Source: Cupriavidus necator A5-1 (GTDB lineage: Bacteria; Pseudomonadota; Gammaproteobacteria; Burkholderiales; Burkholderiaceae). Taken from it: a DNA stretch of 64,000 nt. Positions 16,111-27,598 of this stretch are shown here, piece after piece. Position numbers and translations under genes: made by a program. Location: assembly GCF_000744095.1 (NCBI RefSeq), contig NZ_JQLI01000008.1:62001-126000 (forward strand), written 5' to 3'. The number at the start of each line of letters is the position of its first letter. Position 1 is the first letter of the stretch. Under the pieces are notes generated by a model that was not told where the DNA came from, searched no databases, and worked only from the letters and a program-made list of their open reading frames with translations.

Positions 16111-16896
16111 ATGACGGCACCCGTGCTCTACCACGCCAGCGAAGGCGTGGCCACGCTGACCCTGAACCGCCCCGACGTGCTCAACGCGATGAACGCCGAG
16201 CTGATGGGCGCACTGCGCGAAGGCGTGGAACGCGCCGCCGCCGATGCCGAGGTGCGTGCCGTGCTGCTGACCGGCGCCGGCCGCGGCTTCTGCGCCGGTG
16301 CCGACCTGGCCGCGCGCCAGAGCGGCGGCAACGGCCTGGCCGATTCGGGCGCGCTGCTGCGCGAGCGCTACCACCCGATCATCCTGGCTTTGCGCCAGAT
16401 GCCCAAGCCGGTGATCACGGCGGTCAACGGCGTGGCCGCCGGTGCCGGCATGAGCCTGGCGCTGGCGGGCGACGTCGTGCTGGCGGGCCGCTCGGCCAGC
16501 TTCCTGCAGGCCTTTTCCAAGATCGGCCTGATTCCCGATGCCGGCAGCACCTATTTCCTGCCGCGCTACGCCGGCGAGATGCGCGCCCGCGCGCTGGCGA
16601 TCCTGGCCGAGAAAGTCGACGCCGAGGAAGCGCATCGCATCGGCCTGGTGTGGAAGCTCTATGACGACGACGCGCTGCAGGACGAGGCCAGCAAGCTGGC
16701 GCGGCACCTGGCCACCATGCCGACGATGGCCTACGGCCTGATCAAGGAAGCGCTCAACCAGAGCTTCGACAACGACCTGGCCGCGCAACTGGAGGTGGAG
16801 GCCACGCTGCAGTCGCGCGCCAGCCGCAGCGAAGACTGCCGCGAGGGCGTGGCCGCTTTCGTCGAGAAGCGCAAGCCCCAGTTCAAGGGCCGCTGA
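16111..16896 (+). CDS. Enoyl-CoA hydratase/isomerase (PaaG-like crotonase)
   Basis: 261-residue crotonase-fold enzyme. Oxyanion-hole and active-site segments are TGAGRGFCAGADLAAR, VNGVAAGAGMSLALAGDVV and IGLIPDAGSTYFLPR; the Asp of PDAGS matches the acidic residue of PaaG-like isomerases. The C-terminal SEDCREGVAAFVEKRKPQFKG is the usual crotonase ending. It should hydrate or isomerise enoyl-CoA. It lies 52 bases after the dienoyl-CoA reductase with a good GGAG Shine-Dalgarno, and is followed by an acyl-CoA ligase, so beta-oxidation is the likely setting. A phenylacetate role is less likely without other paa genes. Confidence 0.82.
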   Translation: MTAPVLYHASEGVATLTLNRPDVLNAMNAELMGALREGVERAAADAEVRAVLLTGAGRGFCAGADLAARQSGGNGLADSGALLRERYHPIILALRQMPKPVITAVNGVAAGAGMSLALAGDVVLAGRSASFLQAFSKIGLIPDAGSTYFLPRYAGEMRARALAILAEKVDAEEAHRIGLVWKLYDDDALQDEASKLARHLATMPTMAYGLIKEALNQSFDNDLAAQLEVEATLQSRASRSEDCREGVAAFVEKRKPQFKGR

Positions 16897-16976
16897 GCGC
16901 CAGCGCATTTGCCGTTTGCAGCACCCCCGGGGACAGCCGTCCCCGAGGCAAGGGAAACAGCACCTGGAGACGCATC

Positions 16977-18638
16977 ATGCTTGGCCTCATGCAGGACCGT
17001 CCGTTGTTGATTTCTTCGCTGATCGAATACGCCGCGGCGTACCACCCGAGACAGGAAATCGTCTCGCGCACGGTGGAAGACGACACTGTGCGCAGCAACT
17101 ACGAGGCCGTGCACCGGCGCGCGAAACGCGTCGCCAATGCACTGGCCGCGCTCGGCGTGCAGCCGGGCGATCGCGTCGGCACACTGGCGTGGAACACGCA
17201 CCGGCACCTTGAGTTGTACTTCGGCGTATCGGGCTCCGGCGAGGTGCTGCATACCGTCAATCCGCGCCTGTTTCCCGAGCAGATCGCCTACATCATCAAC
17301 CACGCCGAAGACCGCGTGCTGTGCTTCGACACCACCTTCGCGCCGCTGGTAGCGCAGCTTGCGCCGCAGCTCACCAGCGTGCAGCACTATGTCGCGCTGA
17401 CCAGCCGTGCACAGATGCCGGCGGTGGTGGCGGCCGGCGTGCCTGACGCGCTGTGCTACGAAGACCTGCTCGATGCGGCGAGCGATACCTACGACTGGCC
17501 GCAGTTCGACGAACGCACCGCGTCTTCGCTCTGCTACACCTCCGGCACCACGGGCAATCCCAAGGGCGTGCTCTATTCGCACCGCTCCACCGTACTGCAC
17601 AGCCTGAAGGCGAGCGCGGCGGATACCTTCGGCGTCGGCCCCGACAGCAGCGTCCTGATGATCGTGCCGCTGTTCCACGCCAACGCGTGGGGCTTGCCCT
17701 ACGCCTGCGCGATGAACGGCGCCAAGATGGTCCTGCCGGCGCAGCACCTCGACGGCGAAAGCGTCTACCGGCTGCTGCGCGACGAACGCGTGACCTACTC
17801 CACCGCCGTGCCGACGGTCTGGCTGATGCTGTTCAAGTACCTCGATGCGCATCCCGAGATCGATCCTTCACAGCTGGCGCTCAAGGTCGCCGGCGTCGGC
17901 GGCTCGGCCGCGCCCGCGGCGATGATCGAGCGCTTCGACAAGCAATTCGGCGCACGGCTGATGCAGGGCTGGGGCATGACCGAGACCAGCCCGATCGGTG
18001 TCATCAACACGCTGCTGCCGCAGTATGCCGGCCTGGACGATGCAGCGCGCCTGAAGGTGCAGCTCAAGCAGGGCCGCGCGCTGTGGGGCGTGGACCTGCG
18101 CATCGAGGACGATGCCGGCAACGCGCTGCCGCACGACGGCAAGGCCTTCGGCCGGCTCAAGGTACGCGGGCCGTGGATCGCGTCGGGCTATTTCAAGGCC
18201 GGACAGAATGCGCTCGATGACAACGGCTGGTTCGATACCGGCGACGTTGCCAACATCGACCCTGACGGCTACGTGCAGCTGGTGGACCGCGCCAAGGACG
18301 TGATTAAGTCCGGCGGCGAATGGATTTCCTCGATCGACGTCGAGAACGCCACCATGGGCCACCCCGCCGTAGCCGAAGCCGCGGTGATCGGCGTGCCGCA
18401 TCCCAAATGGCAGGAGCGCCCGCTGCTGGTGGCAGTAAAGCGCGCCGGCCACGACGTCAGCGCGGCCGAGCTGCTGGACTACGTTGCCGGCAAGATGGTG
18501 CGCTGGTGGGTGCCCGACGACGTCGTGTTCGTCGATGCACTGCCCCATACCGCCACCGGCAAGCTGCTGAAGGTGAAGCTGCGCGAGACCTATCGCGACT
18601 ATGTACTGCCGACCGCTGACACCGCGCACACGGCATAA
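16977..18638 (+). CDS. AMP-forming acyl-CoA synthetase (medium/long-chain fatty acid type)
   Basis: 553-residue ANL-superfamily ligase. The AMP-binding P-loop is CYTSGTTGNPKGVLYSHRS (about 182-200), followed by GWGMTETSPIG (adenine pocket) and the hinge region GWFDTGDVANIDPDGYVQLVDRAKDVIKSGGEWIS. The catalytic Lys is in the C-terminal HTATGKLLKVKLRE. It activates a carboxylic acid with ATP and CoA. Overall resemblance is to the fatty-acyl-CoA synthetase group that includes AlkK. It sits between two crotonase genes and would supply acyl-CoA for them. Confidence 0.86.
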   Translation: MLGLMQDRPLLISSLIEYAAAYHPRQEIVSRTVEDDTVRSNYEAVHRRAKRVANALAALGVQPGDRVGTLAWNTHRHLELYFGVSGSGEVLHTVNPRLFPEQIAYIINHAEDRVLCFDTTFAPLVAQLAPQLTSVQHYVALTSRAQMPAVVAAGVPDALCYEDLLDAASDTYDWPQFDERTASSLCYTSGTTGNPKGVLYSHRSTVLHSLKASAADTFGVGPDSSVLMIVPLFHANAWGLPYACAMNGAKMVLPAQHLDGESVYRLLRDERVTYSTAVPTVWLMLFKYLDAHPEIDPSQLALKVAGVGGSAAPAAMIERFDKQFGARLMQGWGMTETSPIGVINTLLPQYAGLDDAARLKVQLKQGRALWGVDLRIEDDAGNALPHDGKAFGRLKVRGPWIASGYFKAGQNALDDNGWFDTGDVANIDPDGYVQLVDRAKDVIKSGGEWISSIDVENATMGHPAVAEAAVIGVPHPKWQERPLLVAVKRAGHDVSAAELLDYVAGKMVRWWVPDDVVFVDALPHTATGKLLKVKLRETYRDYVLPTADTAHTA

Positions 18639-18667
18639 CCCCAAACCCGTATCCAAGGAGCCCGCGC

Positions 18668-19504
18668 ATGAGCGCCAGCAGCAACGAACGAATCCTCGTG
18701 ACGCTCGAAGGCGGCGTCGCCGACGTCCGCCTGAACCGCCCCGACAAGATGAACGCGCTCGACCAGGCGATGTTCGACGCCCTGATCGAAACCGGCGAGC
18801 AGCTGGCCCGCACGCCGGACCTGCGAGCGGTGGTGCTGTCTGGCGAAGGCCGCGCCTTCTGCGCAGGCCTCGACATGGGCCGCATGGCAGGCATGGTGTC
18901 GGCCGGCGGCGGGGAAGCGCATAACGACAGCATCGGCGCCGGCCGCCTTGGCAAGCGCACCCACGGCATTTCCAATCGCCCGCAATACGCCTGCATGGTG
19001 TGGCGCGAGTTGCCGGTCCCGGTGTTCGCCGCGTTGCACGGCGTTGCCTTCGGCGGCGGGTTGCAGGTAGCGCTGGGCGCGGATGTGCGGTACGTCGCGC
19101 CCGACACCAAGCTGTCGGTGATGGAAATGAAGTGGGGCCTGGTGCCCGACATGGCCGGCATGGTGCTGACGCGCGGGCTGGTCCGCCCTGACGTGCTGCG
19201 CGAGTTGATCTACAGTGCGCGCGTGCTGAGCGGTACCGAAGCCTGCGCGCTTGGCCTGGGCACCTACGTCGCGGACGACCCGCGTGCCGCCGCGCTGGAA
19301 GCCGCGCGCCAGGTCGCGCTGAAGAGCCCCGACGCGATCCGCGCCGCCAAGCGGCTGATGGCGGTGGTGGAGCGCGGCGACAACGCTCAGATCCTGCAGT
19401 CCGAGTCGGACGAACAGGACCGGTTGATCGGCTCTCCCAACCAGCGCGAGGCGGTGCTCGCCAATATGGAAAAACGCGCGCCGCGCTTCGATTCCGCGCG
19501 CTGA
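18668..19504 (+). CDS. Crotonase-family enoyl-CoA hydratase/isomerase
   Basis: 278-residue crotonase. It has SGEGRAFCAGLDMGRMAG (CoA-binding/oxyanion turn), ALHGVAFGGGLQVALGADVRYVAP and MKWGLVPDMAGMV, whose Asp takes the place of the second catalytic acid. Compared with typical hydratases it has an extra loop of about 20 residues (SAGGGEAHNDSIGAGRLGKRTHG) before the middle helix. It begins 29 bases after the ligase stop and ends the acyl-CoA cluster. Whether it is a hydratase, isomerase or hydrolase cannot be fixed from sequence. Confidence 0.82.
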   Translation: MSASSNERILVTLEGGVADVRLNRPDKMNALDQAMFDALIETGEQLARTPDLRAVVLSGEGRAFCAGLDMGRMAGMVSAGGGEAHNDSIGAGRLGKRTHGISNRPQYACMVWRELPVPVFAALHGVAFGGGLQVALGADVRYVAPDTKLSVMEMKWGLVPDMAGMVLTRGLVRPDVLRELIYSARVLSGTEACALGLGTYVADDPRAAALEAARQVALKSPDAIRAAKRLMAVVERGDNAQILQSESDEQDRLIGSPNQREAVLANMEKRAPRFDSAR

Positions 19505-19514
19505 AACGCAACGC

Positions 19515-19892
19515 TCAGTGATGACGCCGCACGGCCCGCCGGCGGCGCCACCACAGCGCGTAGATCGCCACGTTGACCACCAGCACCACCAGGCCCAGCC
19601 ATAGCTGGACCGCCGGGGTGAGCCCTGCCGGATAGATCAGCGGTAGCAGGTAGCGCTCGACAAAGCCGCCGCTGTAGCCGGCCTGCCCTGCGGCATGCCG
19701 CAGCGTGTTTTCCAGCGGCGTCAGCGGGCAGATCCAGCCGGACCATTCGATCAGCACGCCCCACACCGCCGCGGGCAGGTGCAGCCACGCCACGCGCGGC
19801 CAGCGCAACGCCAGCAGGCCGCCCGCCACCACGAACAGGACAAACAGCCCGTGCACCACGACGACGAGGTCGGCGAGCCAGGCTGTCATCAT
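19515..19892 (-). CDS. DUF2784 small integral membrane protein
   Basis: 125-residue protein with about four transmembrane helices (first ADLVVVVHGLFVLFVVAGGLLAL; then VAWLHLPAAVWGVLIEWSGWICPLTPLE; last VQLWLGLVVLVVNVAIYALWW). The CPLTPLEN motif is characteristic of DUF2784. Function is unknown. It is convergent with the crotonase, 10 bases apart, and 13 bases after the LysR gene on the same strand. Confidence 0.78.
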   Translation of the reverse strand: MMTAWLADLVVVVHGLFVLFVVAGGLLALRWPRVAWLHLPAAVWGVLIEWSGWICPLTPLENTLRHAAGQAGYSGGFVERYLLPLIYPAGLTPAVQLWLGLVVLVVNVAIYALWWRRRRAVRRHH

Positions 19893-19905
19893 CGTCGGCC
19901 GCCCG

Positions 19906-20826
19906 TCAGTCCCCGTTCCCGGCCGCCATCCAGTAGCCGGGCCGCGCGAACTGCGCCTTCAGGTGCTCGATAAAGAAACGGATCTTGGCCGGCACCGGAC
20001 GCTGCTGCGGGTACACGGCCAGGATGTCGTAAGCGGGCAGCGCGTATTCGTCGAGCACGGTGATCAGCTCACCGCTCTCGAGTTGCGGCAGGATCTCCCA
20101 GGTCGAACGCCAGCCCAGCCCCAGGCCCTCGCCGGTCCAGCGGTGCAGCAGCTCGCCGTCGTTGCAGTCGAGGTTGCCGTTGACGCGCACCGTCACGGTC
20201 TTGCCGTTCTGGCTGAAGTACCAGCCGCGTTGCTGGCCGCCCTGCAGGTTGAACGCCAGGCAGTTGTGGTGCTCCAGGTCGTCCAGCGTCTGCGGCACGC
20301 CGTACTTGGCGAAGTACGCCGGCGTGCCGCACACCACGCGCTTGTTGGACGCGAGCTTGATCGCGACAAAGTTCGGATCGATCGCACCGCCGATGCGGAT
20401 GCCCACGTCATAGCCTTCGCGGACCAGGTCGACCACGCGGTCGGTCAGGTTGAAGGAGATCTGCACTTCCGGATTGGCGGCGAGGAAGGCCGGCGCGTGC
20501 GGCGCCACGTGCTTGCGGCCGAACGCGGCCGGCGCCGACACGATCAGGTGGCCGGTGGCCTTGTGCTTGCCTTCGGCGATCAGCATCTCGGCGCGGTCCA
20601 GGTCGGCCAGCGCCTGCTTGCACTGCTCCATGAAGACCGCGCCCTGCTCGGTCACGGCGATGCGGCGCGTGGAGCGGTGCAGCAGCTTGACGCCGATGCG
20701 CGCTTCCAGCGCGTTGATGCGACGGCCGATCATCACCGGCGTCACGTTCTGCGTGAGCGCCGCGGCCGCCATGCTGCCGTGCTCCACCACGGCGATAAAG
20801 GCTTCGATTTGCTTGAGTTTGTCCAT
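19906..20826 (-). CDS. LysR-family transcriptional regulator
   Basis: 306-residue LysR regulator. The N-terminal winged HTH is MDKLKQIEAFIAVVEHGSMAAAALTQNVTPVMIGRRINALEARIG (1-45), followed by a linker helix and a periplasmic-binding-like effector domain (IGGAIDPNFVAIKLASNKRVVCGTPAYFAK). The wording resembles the CrgA/DmlR subgroup. Its target cannot be stated: it sits head-to-tail with a second LysR gene and is not divergent from an obvious enzyme gene. Confidence 0.86.
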   Translation of the reverse strand: MDKLKQIEAFIAVVEHGSMAAAALTQNVTPVMIGRRINALEARIGVKLLHRSTRRIAVTEQGAVFMEQCKQALADLDRAEMLIAEGKHKATGHLIVSAPAAFGRKHVAPHAPAFLAANPEVQISFNLTDRVVDLVREGYDVGIRIGGAIDPNFVAIKLASNKRVVCGTPAYFAKYGVPQTLDDLEHHNCLAFNLQGGQQRGWYFSQNGKTVTVRVNGNLDCNDGELLHRWTGEGLGLGWRSTWEILPQLESGELITVLDEYALPAYDILAVYPQQRPVPAKIRFFIEHLKAQFARPGYWMAAGNGD

Positions 20827-20889
20827 CTGGTATTTGTCTCCCGGGCGCCATTGTGCGGCATCGGCGCCGCCATGGCACCCCGGCGGCGC

Positions 20890-21840
20890 TTATGAAGCGG
20901 ATCGGGCGCGACGCATGGCCGGGGGCGCGTCACTGCGCTCGTGAGCACAATGCCGCACTTCGCGGCTGAATTCGGCGCACACGTGCGTCATCAGGTCGAC
21001 CGAGCGATAGACCAGGAACACGCGGAAATCCGGCAGCTCGTCCTGGATCGGCAGCGGCACCAGCTGGTCGCTGGCCAGCTGCAGCGGGCCGCCGGTGCCA
21101 TGGAAGACAAAGTCCGACCACATGCTGATCAGGTCGGTTCGCGTGGCCAGCTGCAGGCCGAGCAGGTTGGACGCGCTCTGCACCACCCGGCGCGGCATTT
21201 CCATCCGGTGCAGCCGCATCAGGCTGGCCAGTGGGCTGCCGGCATCGTCGATCGGGTCCAGCACCAGCCAGTCGGCGTCCTGCAGCGGCCGCAACCGGCG
21301 CGTGCGCCGCAGCGGGTGCCCGGCGCGCACCGCCAGCTTCATGCCGACCGAGAACAGCGGCTCCCATTGCAGCGAGGCCGAGCCCGGACCGCTGTTGGTC
21401 GAAATCAGCCCCAGGTCCAGCCGTCCTTCACGCAGGCCTTCCTGGATCTGCTGCGGCCGCAGCTCAAAGGCGCGCAACGTCACGTTCGGGAAGCGTTGCC
21501 GGAATGCCGCCATGGCCGCGGGCAGCGGACCGCTCGACGCCACCGCGGTGAAGCCGATGTTCAGCTCGGCCTCGGCATGGCCGCGGATCGATTCGATGTC
21601 TTCCAGCGCATGCCGCAGCTCCTGCTCGACCACGCTGGCGCGCTTGACCAGCGCCAGCCCATATGCGGTCAGGCTGACGCCGCGCACCGAGCGCGACAGC
21701 AGCGTGACGCCCAGCTCGCGCTCCAGCTCGGCGATCGCCTTGGACAGCGCCGGCTGCGAGATATGCAGCGCGCGCGCCGCCTCGTGGATGCTGCCGTGCT
21801 CGGCCACGGCCAGCAGGACCCGCAGTTGATGCAGCTTCAT
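20890..21840 (-). CDS. LysR-family regulator divergent from an MFS transporter
   Basis: 316-residue LysR protein from ATG 21840 (MKLHQLRVLLAVAEHGSIHEAARALHISQPALSKAIAELE). The frame is open upstream for 42 codons, but that part is Arg/Ala-rich and the family N-terminus starts at MKLHQL. The effector domain contains LNIGFTAVASSGPLPAAMAAFRQRFP. It resembles the PA2206/AbgR-like group often paired with amidohydrolases. Its divergent position next to the MFS carrier and M20D hydrolase makes that pair its probable target. Confidence 0.85.
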   Translation of the reverse strand: MKLHQLRVLLAVAEHGSIHEAARALHISQPALSKAIAELERELGVTLLSRSVRGVSLTAYGLALVKRASVVEQELRHALEDIESIRGHAEAELNIGFTAVASSGPLPAAMAAFRQRFPNVTLRAFELRPQQIQEGLREGRLDLGLISTNSGPGSASLQWEPLFSVGMKLAVRAGHPLRRTRRLRPLQDADWLVLDPIDDAGSPLASLMRLHRMEMPRRVVQSASNLLGLQLATRTDLISMWSDFVFHGTGGPLQLASDQLVPLPIQDELPDFRVFLVYRSVDLMTHVCAEFSREVRHCAHERSDAPPAMRRARSAS

Positions 21841-22204
21841 CGTTCTTGCTTCCTGTGCCAGGTTGCCGTGCCCAATGCCCCGGCGCGGGGCGGCGTGCCC
21901 CAGCCAAGGGCGCCACGCGCCGAGGCGCTGCGCCGCGCACTTCCGTGGCCGACCCGCGCCCGTCAAGGCTTTGCCGGCCCCCTTCAGTAGTTTTCCCGAT
22001 ACCGGGACAGCACCGGTTATGACGGTGATTCGATCTGGTTATCAGGATGAAAATATATGATTTTTTGTCCCGGCCCGTTTGCCTGAATACTCAGCGCCAC
22101 AGGTTGCCAACCTGACTGCCGCGCGAAGCCAATCCTGCTCACCGGGCCACGACAACACCGGTCCGCCGTGCGTGCAGCCCCCCACCAATTCGTGGAGACC
22201 TTGC
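21841..22204. promoter_or_regulatory. Divergent control region between LysR gene and MFS transporter
   Basis: The 364 bases have no gene. A direct repeat GGTTAT (22014-22019 and 22036-22041) precedes an AT-rich patch (aaaatatatgatttttt, around 22048-22066), the most AT-rich piece nearby. This is the likely place for the LysR binding site and the two promoters. The exact -35/-10 are not clear. Confidence 0.4.
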
Positions 22205-23524
22205 ATGAACGACGCCACTCTCGCGACGCCCGCCAGCGTCGCGGCCGCGCCCGCTACCACCGCTGCCGCCAGCGCTCCCCGCAAGCAAAGCCAGTTCCGC
22301 CTGATCGCGGCGTGCTCGCTGGGCAATGCGCTGGAGATGTTCGACTTCACCGTCTACAGCTTCTTCTCGCTGCTGATCGGCAAGCTGTTCTTCCCGTCCG
22401 ACAGCCCCTATGGTTCGCTGCTGCTGGCGGTGGCCACGTTCGGCATCGGCTTCGTGATGCGCCCGCTCGGCGGCGTGGTGATCGGCAGCTACGCCGACCG
22501 GCGCGGACGCAAGGCGGCGATGACGCTGACTATCGGCCTGATGGTGGCGGGCACGCTGTGCATCGCGCTGGCGCCGCCGTATGCGTCGGCCGGCATCTTC
22601 GGCTCGCTGATGATCCTGGCCGGCCGGCTGCTGCAGGGCTTTTCGCTCGGCGGCGAGATCGGTGCCTCCACCGCGATGCTGATGGAGGCCGGCGGCGTCA
22701 AAGGCCGCGGCTGGCGCGTAAGCTGGCAACTCGGCAGCCAGGGCATCTCGGCGCTGCTGGGCGCGCTGACCGGCGCCACGTTGTATGCCGTGCTGCCCAC
22801 CGCCTCACTGGAAAGCTGGGGCTGGCGCCTGCCCTTCCTGGTGGGCCTGCTGATCGCGCCGGTGGGGCTGTATATCCGCGCGCATCTCGATGAAACCCAC
22901 CAGGCCGATGCCCACGCGCCCAGCCCGCTCGGCGAGCTGTTCCGCAATCACTGGGCCACCGTGCTCAAGGGCATCCTGGCGACCACCGCGGGCACCGCCA
23001 CCATGTACCTGGTGGTGTTCTTCATGCCCACCTACATGATCCGCGTGCTGCATATGCCGGCGTCGCTGTCGTTCCTGTCGGGCTGCGTCACCGGGCTGAC
23101 GCTGACGGCGGTATCGCTGTTTGCCGGCCGCCTGGCTGACCGGCTCACCGCGCGCAAGCCGCTGGTGGTGGCCTCGCTGGTACTCAGCATGCTTGCGGTG
23201 TACCCGGCTTTCTGGCTGATCAATGCCTACCCGAGCGTGCCGCTGGTGCTGTGCGTGTCGGCTTTGCTGACCGCGCTGGTCAACCTCGGCACCACGCCGA
23301 TGTTCCTGATGATGCTGGAGATGCTGCCCGCCGGCGTGCGTGCCAGCGGCCTGTCGGTGATCTACAGCGTGGGCGTGACCGTGTTCGGCGGCTCGTCGCA
23401 GTTCATCGTGACGTGGATGCTGGCGCGCACCGGCAACCCGATGTCGCCCGCCTTCTACATGCTGGTCTGCGGCGTGATCACGCTGCTGGCCGTATTGCGC
23501 ATCCGCGAAACCCGCGCCCACTGA
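22205..23524 (+). CDS. MFS transporter, metabolite:proton symporter (MHS) family
   Basis: 439-residue transporter with about 12 transmembrane helices. The MHS/citrate-proline group signature is ACSLGNALEMFDFTVYSFFSLLIGKLFFP (first helix), with RPLGGVVIGSYADRRGRKAAMTLTI as loop 2-3. ATG 22205 is preceded by GTGGAGACC and gives the usual N-terminus. Substrates in this family are small carboxylates or amino-acid derivatives. It is followed after 26 bases by an M20D hydrolase, which suggests uptake of an N-acyl amino acid that is then cleaved. Confidence 0.85.
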   Translation: MNDATLATPASVAAAPATTAAASAPRKQSQFRLIAACSLGNALEMFDFTVYSFFSLLIGKLFFPSDSPYGSLLLAVATFGIGFVMRPLGGVVIGSYADRRGRKAAMTLTIGLMVAGTLCIALAPPYASAGIFGSLMILAGRLLQGFSLGGEIGASTAMLMEAGGVKGRGWRVSWQLGSQGISALLGALTGATLYAVLPTASLESWGWRLPFLVGLLIAPVGLYIRAHLDETHQADAHAPSPLGELFRNHWATVLKGILATTAGTATMYLVVFFMPTYMIRVLHMPASLSFLSGCVTGLTLTAVSLFAGRLADRLTARKPLVVASLVLSMLAVYPAFWLINAYPSVPLVLCVSALLTALVNLGTTPMFLMMLEMLPAGVRASGLSVIYSVGVTVFGGSSQFIVTWMLARTGNPMSPAFYMLVCGVITLLAVLRIRETRAH

Positions 23525-23550
23525 ATCCAACCATTCCGGAGAACCGACCC

Positions 23551-24762
23551 ATGACCCGCGCACCGACGCTCAAGCCGTTCCAGTACCTGCCGCACCTGCT
23601 GCCCGCCATCGGCATCGACGCCGACACCTTCGTCGGCATCCGTCGCCAGATCCACGCGCAGCCGGAGCTGGGCTTCGAAGTGGGCGCGACCAGCAAGCTG
23701 GTGGCAACGCTGCTGGCCGAATGGGGATACGAGGTGCACACCGGCATCGGCAGGAGCGGCGTGGTGGGGCAACTAAAGCGCGGCAGCGGCACGCGCCGCC
23801 TCGGCATCCGCGCCGACATGGATGCGCTGCCCGTCGTCGAGGCCACCGGCCTGCCCTACGCCAGCCGCGTGCCCGGCAAGATGCACGCATGCGGCCACGA
23901 CGGCCATACCGCGATCCTGCTGGCCGCGGCCAAGGCGATCGCCGACAAGCCTGACTTTGACGGCACGCTCAACCTGATCTTCCAGCCCGACGAAGAGAAC
24001 CTGTGCGGCGCGCGCGCGATGATCGAGGACGGGTTGTTCGAGCGCTTTCCGTGCGATGCGATCTTCGCGCTGCACAACATGCCGGGCGTGCCCGCGGGTT
24101 CCTTCCGCGTGCTGCCGGGACCGGTGAGCCTGTCGTCGGACGTGGCCGACGTGACCGTGCGCGGCGTTGGCGGGCACGGCGCAATGCCGCACCGCGCGCG
24201 CGACCCGATCGCGGCGGCGGCGGCCATCGTCACCGCGCTGCAGACGGTGGTGGCGCGCAATGTCGCGCCGGACGATACCGCGGTGGTGTCGGTCGGCTTT
24301 ATCCGCGGCGGCGCCACGCACAACGTGATCCCTGAAACCGTGACCCTGGGGCTCAACGTGCGTGCCGCGCGGCCCGAGACGCGCGCGCTGGTCGAGCAGC
24401 GCATCCGCGAGATCGTCGCGCTGACCGCGCAGGCGCATGGCGTGGAAGCGGAGATCGACTACCGCCAGCTCACGCCGCCGATGGTCAACGCCGAGGCCGA
24501 GACGCTGCTGGCGCAGCGCGTCTGCACCGAGCTGGTCGGCGCCGGCAACGTGGTCACGCAGGCGCCGAAGGGACTCAACGGCAGCGAGGACTTTGCGTGG
24601 ATGCTGAACGCGGTGCCCGGCTGCTACCTGATCCTGGGCAACGGCGAAGGCGAGTTCGGCGGCTGCATGGTGCACAACCCCGGCTACGACTTCAACGACG
24701 CGGTGCTGCCGCTGGGCGCGGCGGCCTGGGTGCGGCTGGTGCAGACCTACCTTACGGCCTGA
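23551..24762 (+). CDS. M20D amidohydrolase (hippurate / N-acyl-amino-acid hydrolase type)
   Basis: 403-residue enzyme. Landmarks of the M20D group are FVGIRRQIHAQPELGFE, LGIRADMDALPV, and GKMHACGHDGHTAILLAAAK with its metal Cys/His, then FQPDEENLCGARAMIEDGLFE. These hydrolases release the amino acid from hippurate, indole-acetyl or other N-acyl conjugates. ATG 23551 follows GGAGAACCG by six bases. It is the second gene after the MFS carrier, and both are divergent from a LysR regulator, so they form a small import-and-hydrolysis unit. Confidence 0.87.
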   Translation: MTRAPTLKPFQYLPHLLPAIGIDADTFVGIRRQIHAQPELGFEVGATSKLVATLLAEWGYEVHTGIGRSGVVGQLKRGSGTRRLGIRADMDALPVVEATGLPYASRVPGKMHACGHDGHTAILLAAAKAIADKPDFDGTLNLIFQPDEENLCGARAMIEDGLFERFPCDAIFALHNMPGVPAGSFRVLPGPVSLSSDVADVTVRGVGGHGAMPHRARDPIAAAAAIVTALQTVVARNVAPDDTAVVSVGFIRGGATHNVIPETVTLGLNVRAARPETRALVEQRIREIVALTAQAHGVEAEIDYRQLTPPMVNAEAETLLAQRVCTELVGAGNVVTQAPKGLNGSEDFAWMLNAVPGCYLILGNGEGEFGGCMVHNPGYDFNDAVLPLGAAAWVRLVQTYLTA

Positions 24763-24772
24763 TCACGCCCGA

Positions 24773-25489
24773 TCACGCCTGCTGCGGCGCCGCGCCGGCG
24801 CGTTGCGCCCGGCGCGCGTCCAGCGCGGCATTCATTTGCGCGGCCTCGCCCAGCACGTAAGCCAGCCGCCGCAACGGCCGGCTGCATTGCACATGCAGGT
24901 ACAGGTAGCTGGCACCGCCGGTGACCAGCATCACCCCATAGCCCCACAGCAGCATCGGCACGGTCTGCTCCGGACGCGGCAGCGTGCGCCAGGCGCTGGC
25001 CAGCACCACGGCGGCAGGCGCCAGTGCCAGCAGCAGCCCCACGGTGCGCGCCGCCCCCTCCCATAGCCGCAGCTGCAAGGCCACGCGCCGCTGCCGCGCT
25101 TCCAGCTGCGCCGGCGGTATGCGCGCGAGCTGCCGCAGCAGCGCGTCTTCGGCCGCGCGCTGGCGGTCCATCTCTGCCGCCTGCCAGCGCAGCGGGTTGC
25201 GCAGCCTGGCCAGCACCGTGCCGGTACGCGCCAGCCCCGTAGCCACGTAGCAGGCGGCCGCCAGCGCCAGCAGCGCCTCGAAAGTGCGCAGCGACCACAG
25301 TGGCACCGGGTGCTTCAGCCACAGCCGCCAGACCGCAAGCGCACCGCCGCAGAGCAGGGTCGCCACCAGCGCGGCGATAAAGCCGAGCCACAGCGCGCGC
25401 GCGAGGCCGCCGGCCGGCGCGGGCGCCGCGGCGGTGCGCGCCTCAAGGGCTTCAAGCAGTTCGTAGGACGGCGGTAGCCTGGAATACAT
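24773..25489 (-). CDS. Predicted multi-pass membrane protein, unknown
   Basis: 238 residues from ATG 25489; the frame also opens further upstream (to 25606). It has four hydrophobic segments: LWLGFIAALVATLLCGGALAVWRLW, FEALLALAAACYVATGLA, AARTVGLLLALAPAAVVLASAW and MLLWGYGVMLVTGGASYLYLHV. A charged helical stretch rich in Arg/Glu/Gln lies between TM2 and TM3. I recognise no family. It is convergent with the M20D gene. Confidence 0.6.
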   Translation of the reverse strand: MYSRLPPSYELLEALEARTAAAPAPAGGLARALWLGFIAALVATLLCGGALAVWRLWLKHPVPLWSLRTFEALLALAAACYVATGLARTGTVLARLRNPLRWQAAEMDRQRAAEDALLRQLARIPPAQLEARQRRVALQLRLWEGAARTVGLLLALAPAAVVLASAWRTLPRPEQTVPMLLWGYGVMLVTGGASYLYLHVQCSRPLRRLAYVLGEAAQMNAALDARRAQRAGAAPQQA

Positions 25490-25783
25490 GGTCGGGGCGC
25501 GGCGAGGGAATGCTGCCATTTTCGCCGCTTGCGCACGTGCCGGATAGACGCCACGTGGCGCGGGCCCGGGCGTACTCACCATTGCGCTGCGTGGCCGGTT
25601 CATCACACCACATACCCAATTGCATACGCCGGCGTGGCACTGGCGACCATCCCATCAGGCTTCCATGGCCATATTCCATACACAGGGTATCGAATCAACT
25701 GATCGTCCTTCTGTTTATCCCACCCCGGTTGGGGGAATAGGATCGACTCCAATGCGAATCCCACCACCATTGGAGACAAGATC

Positions 25784-27568
<1,785 letters not shown>

Positions 27569-27598
27569 GACGCTTCCCGCCCCCTGCAGGACCAGCAC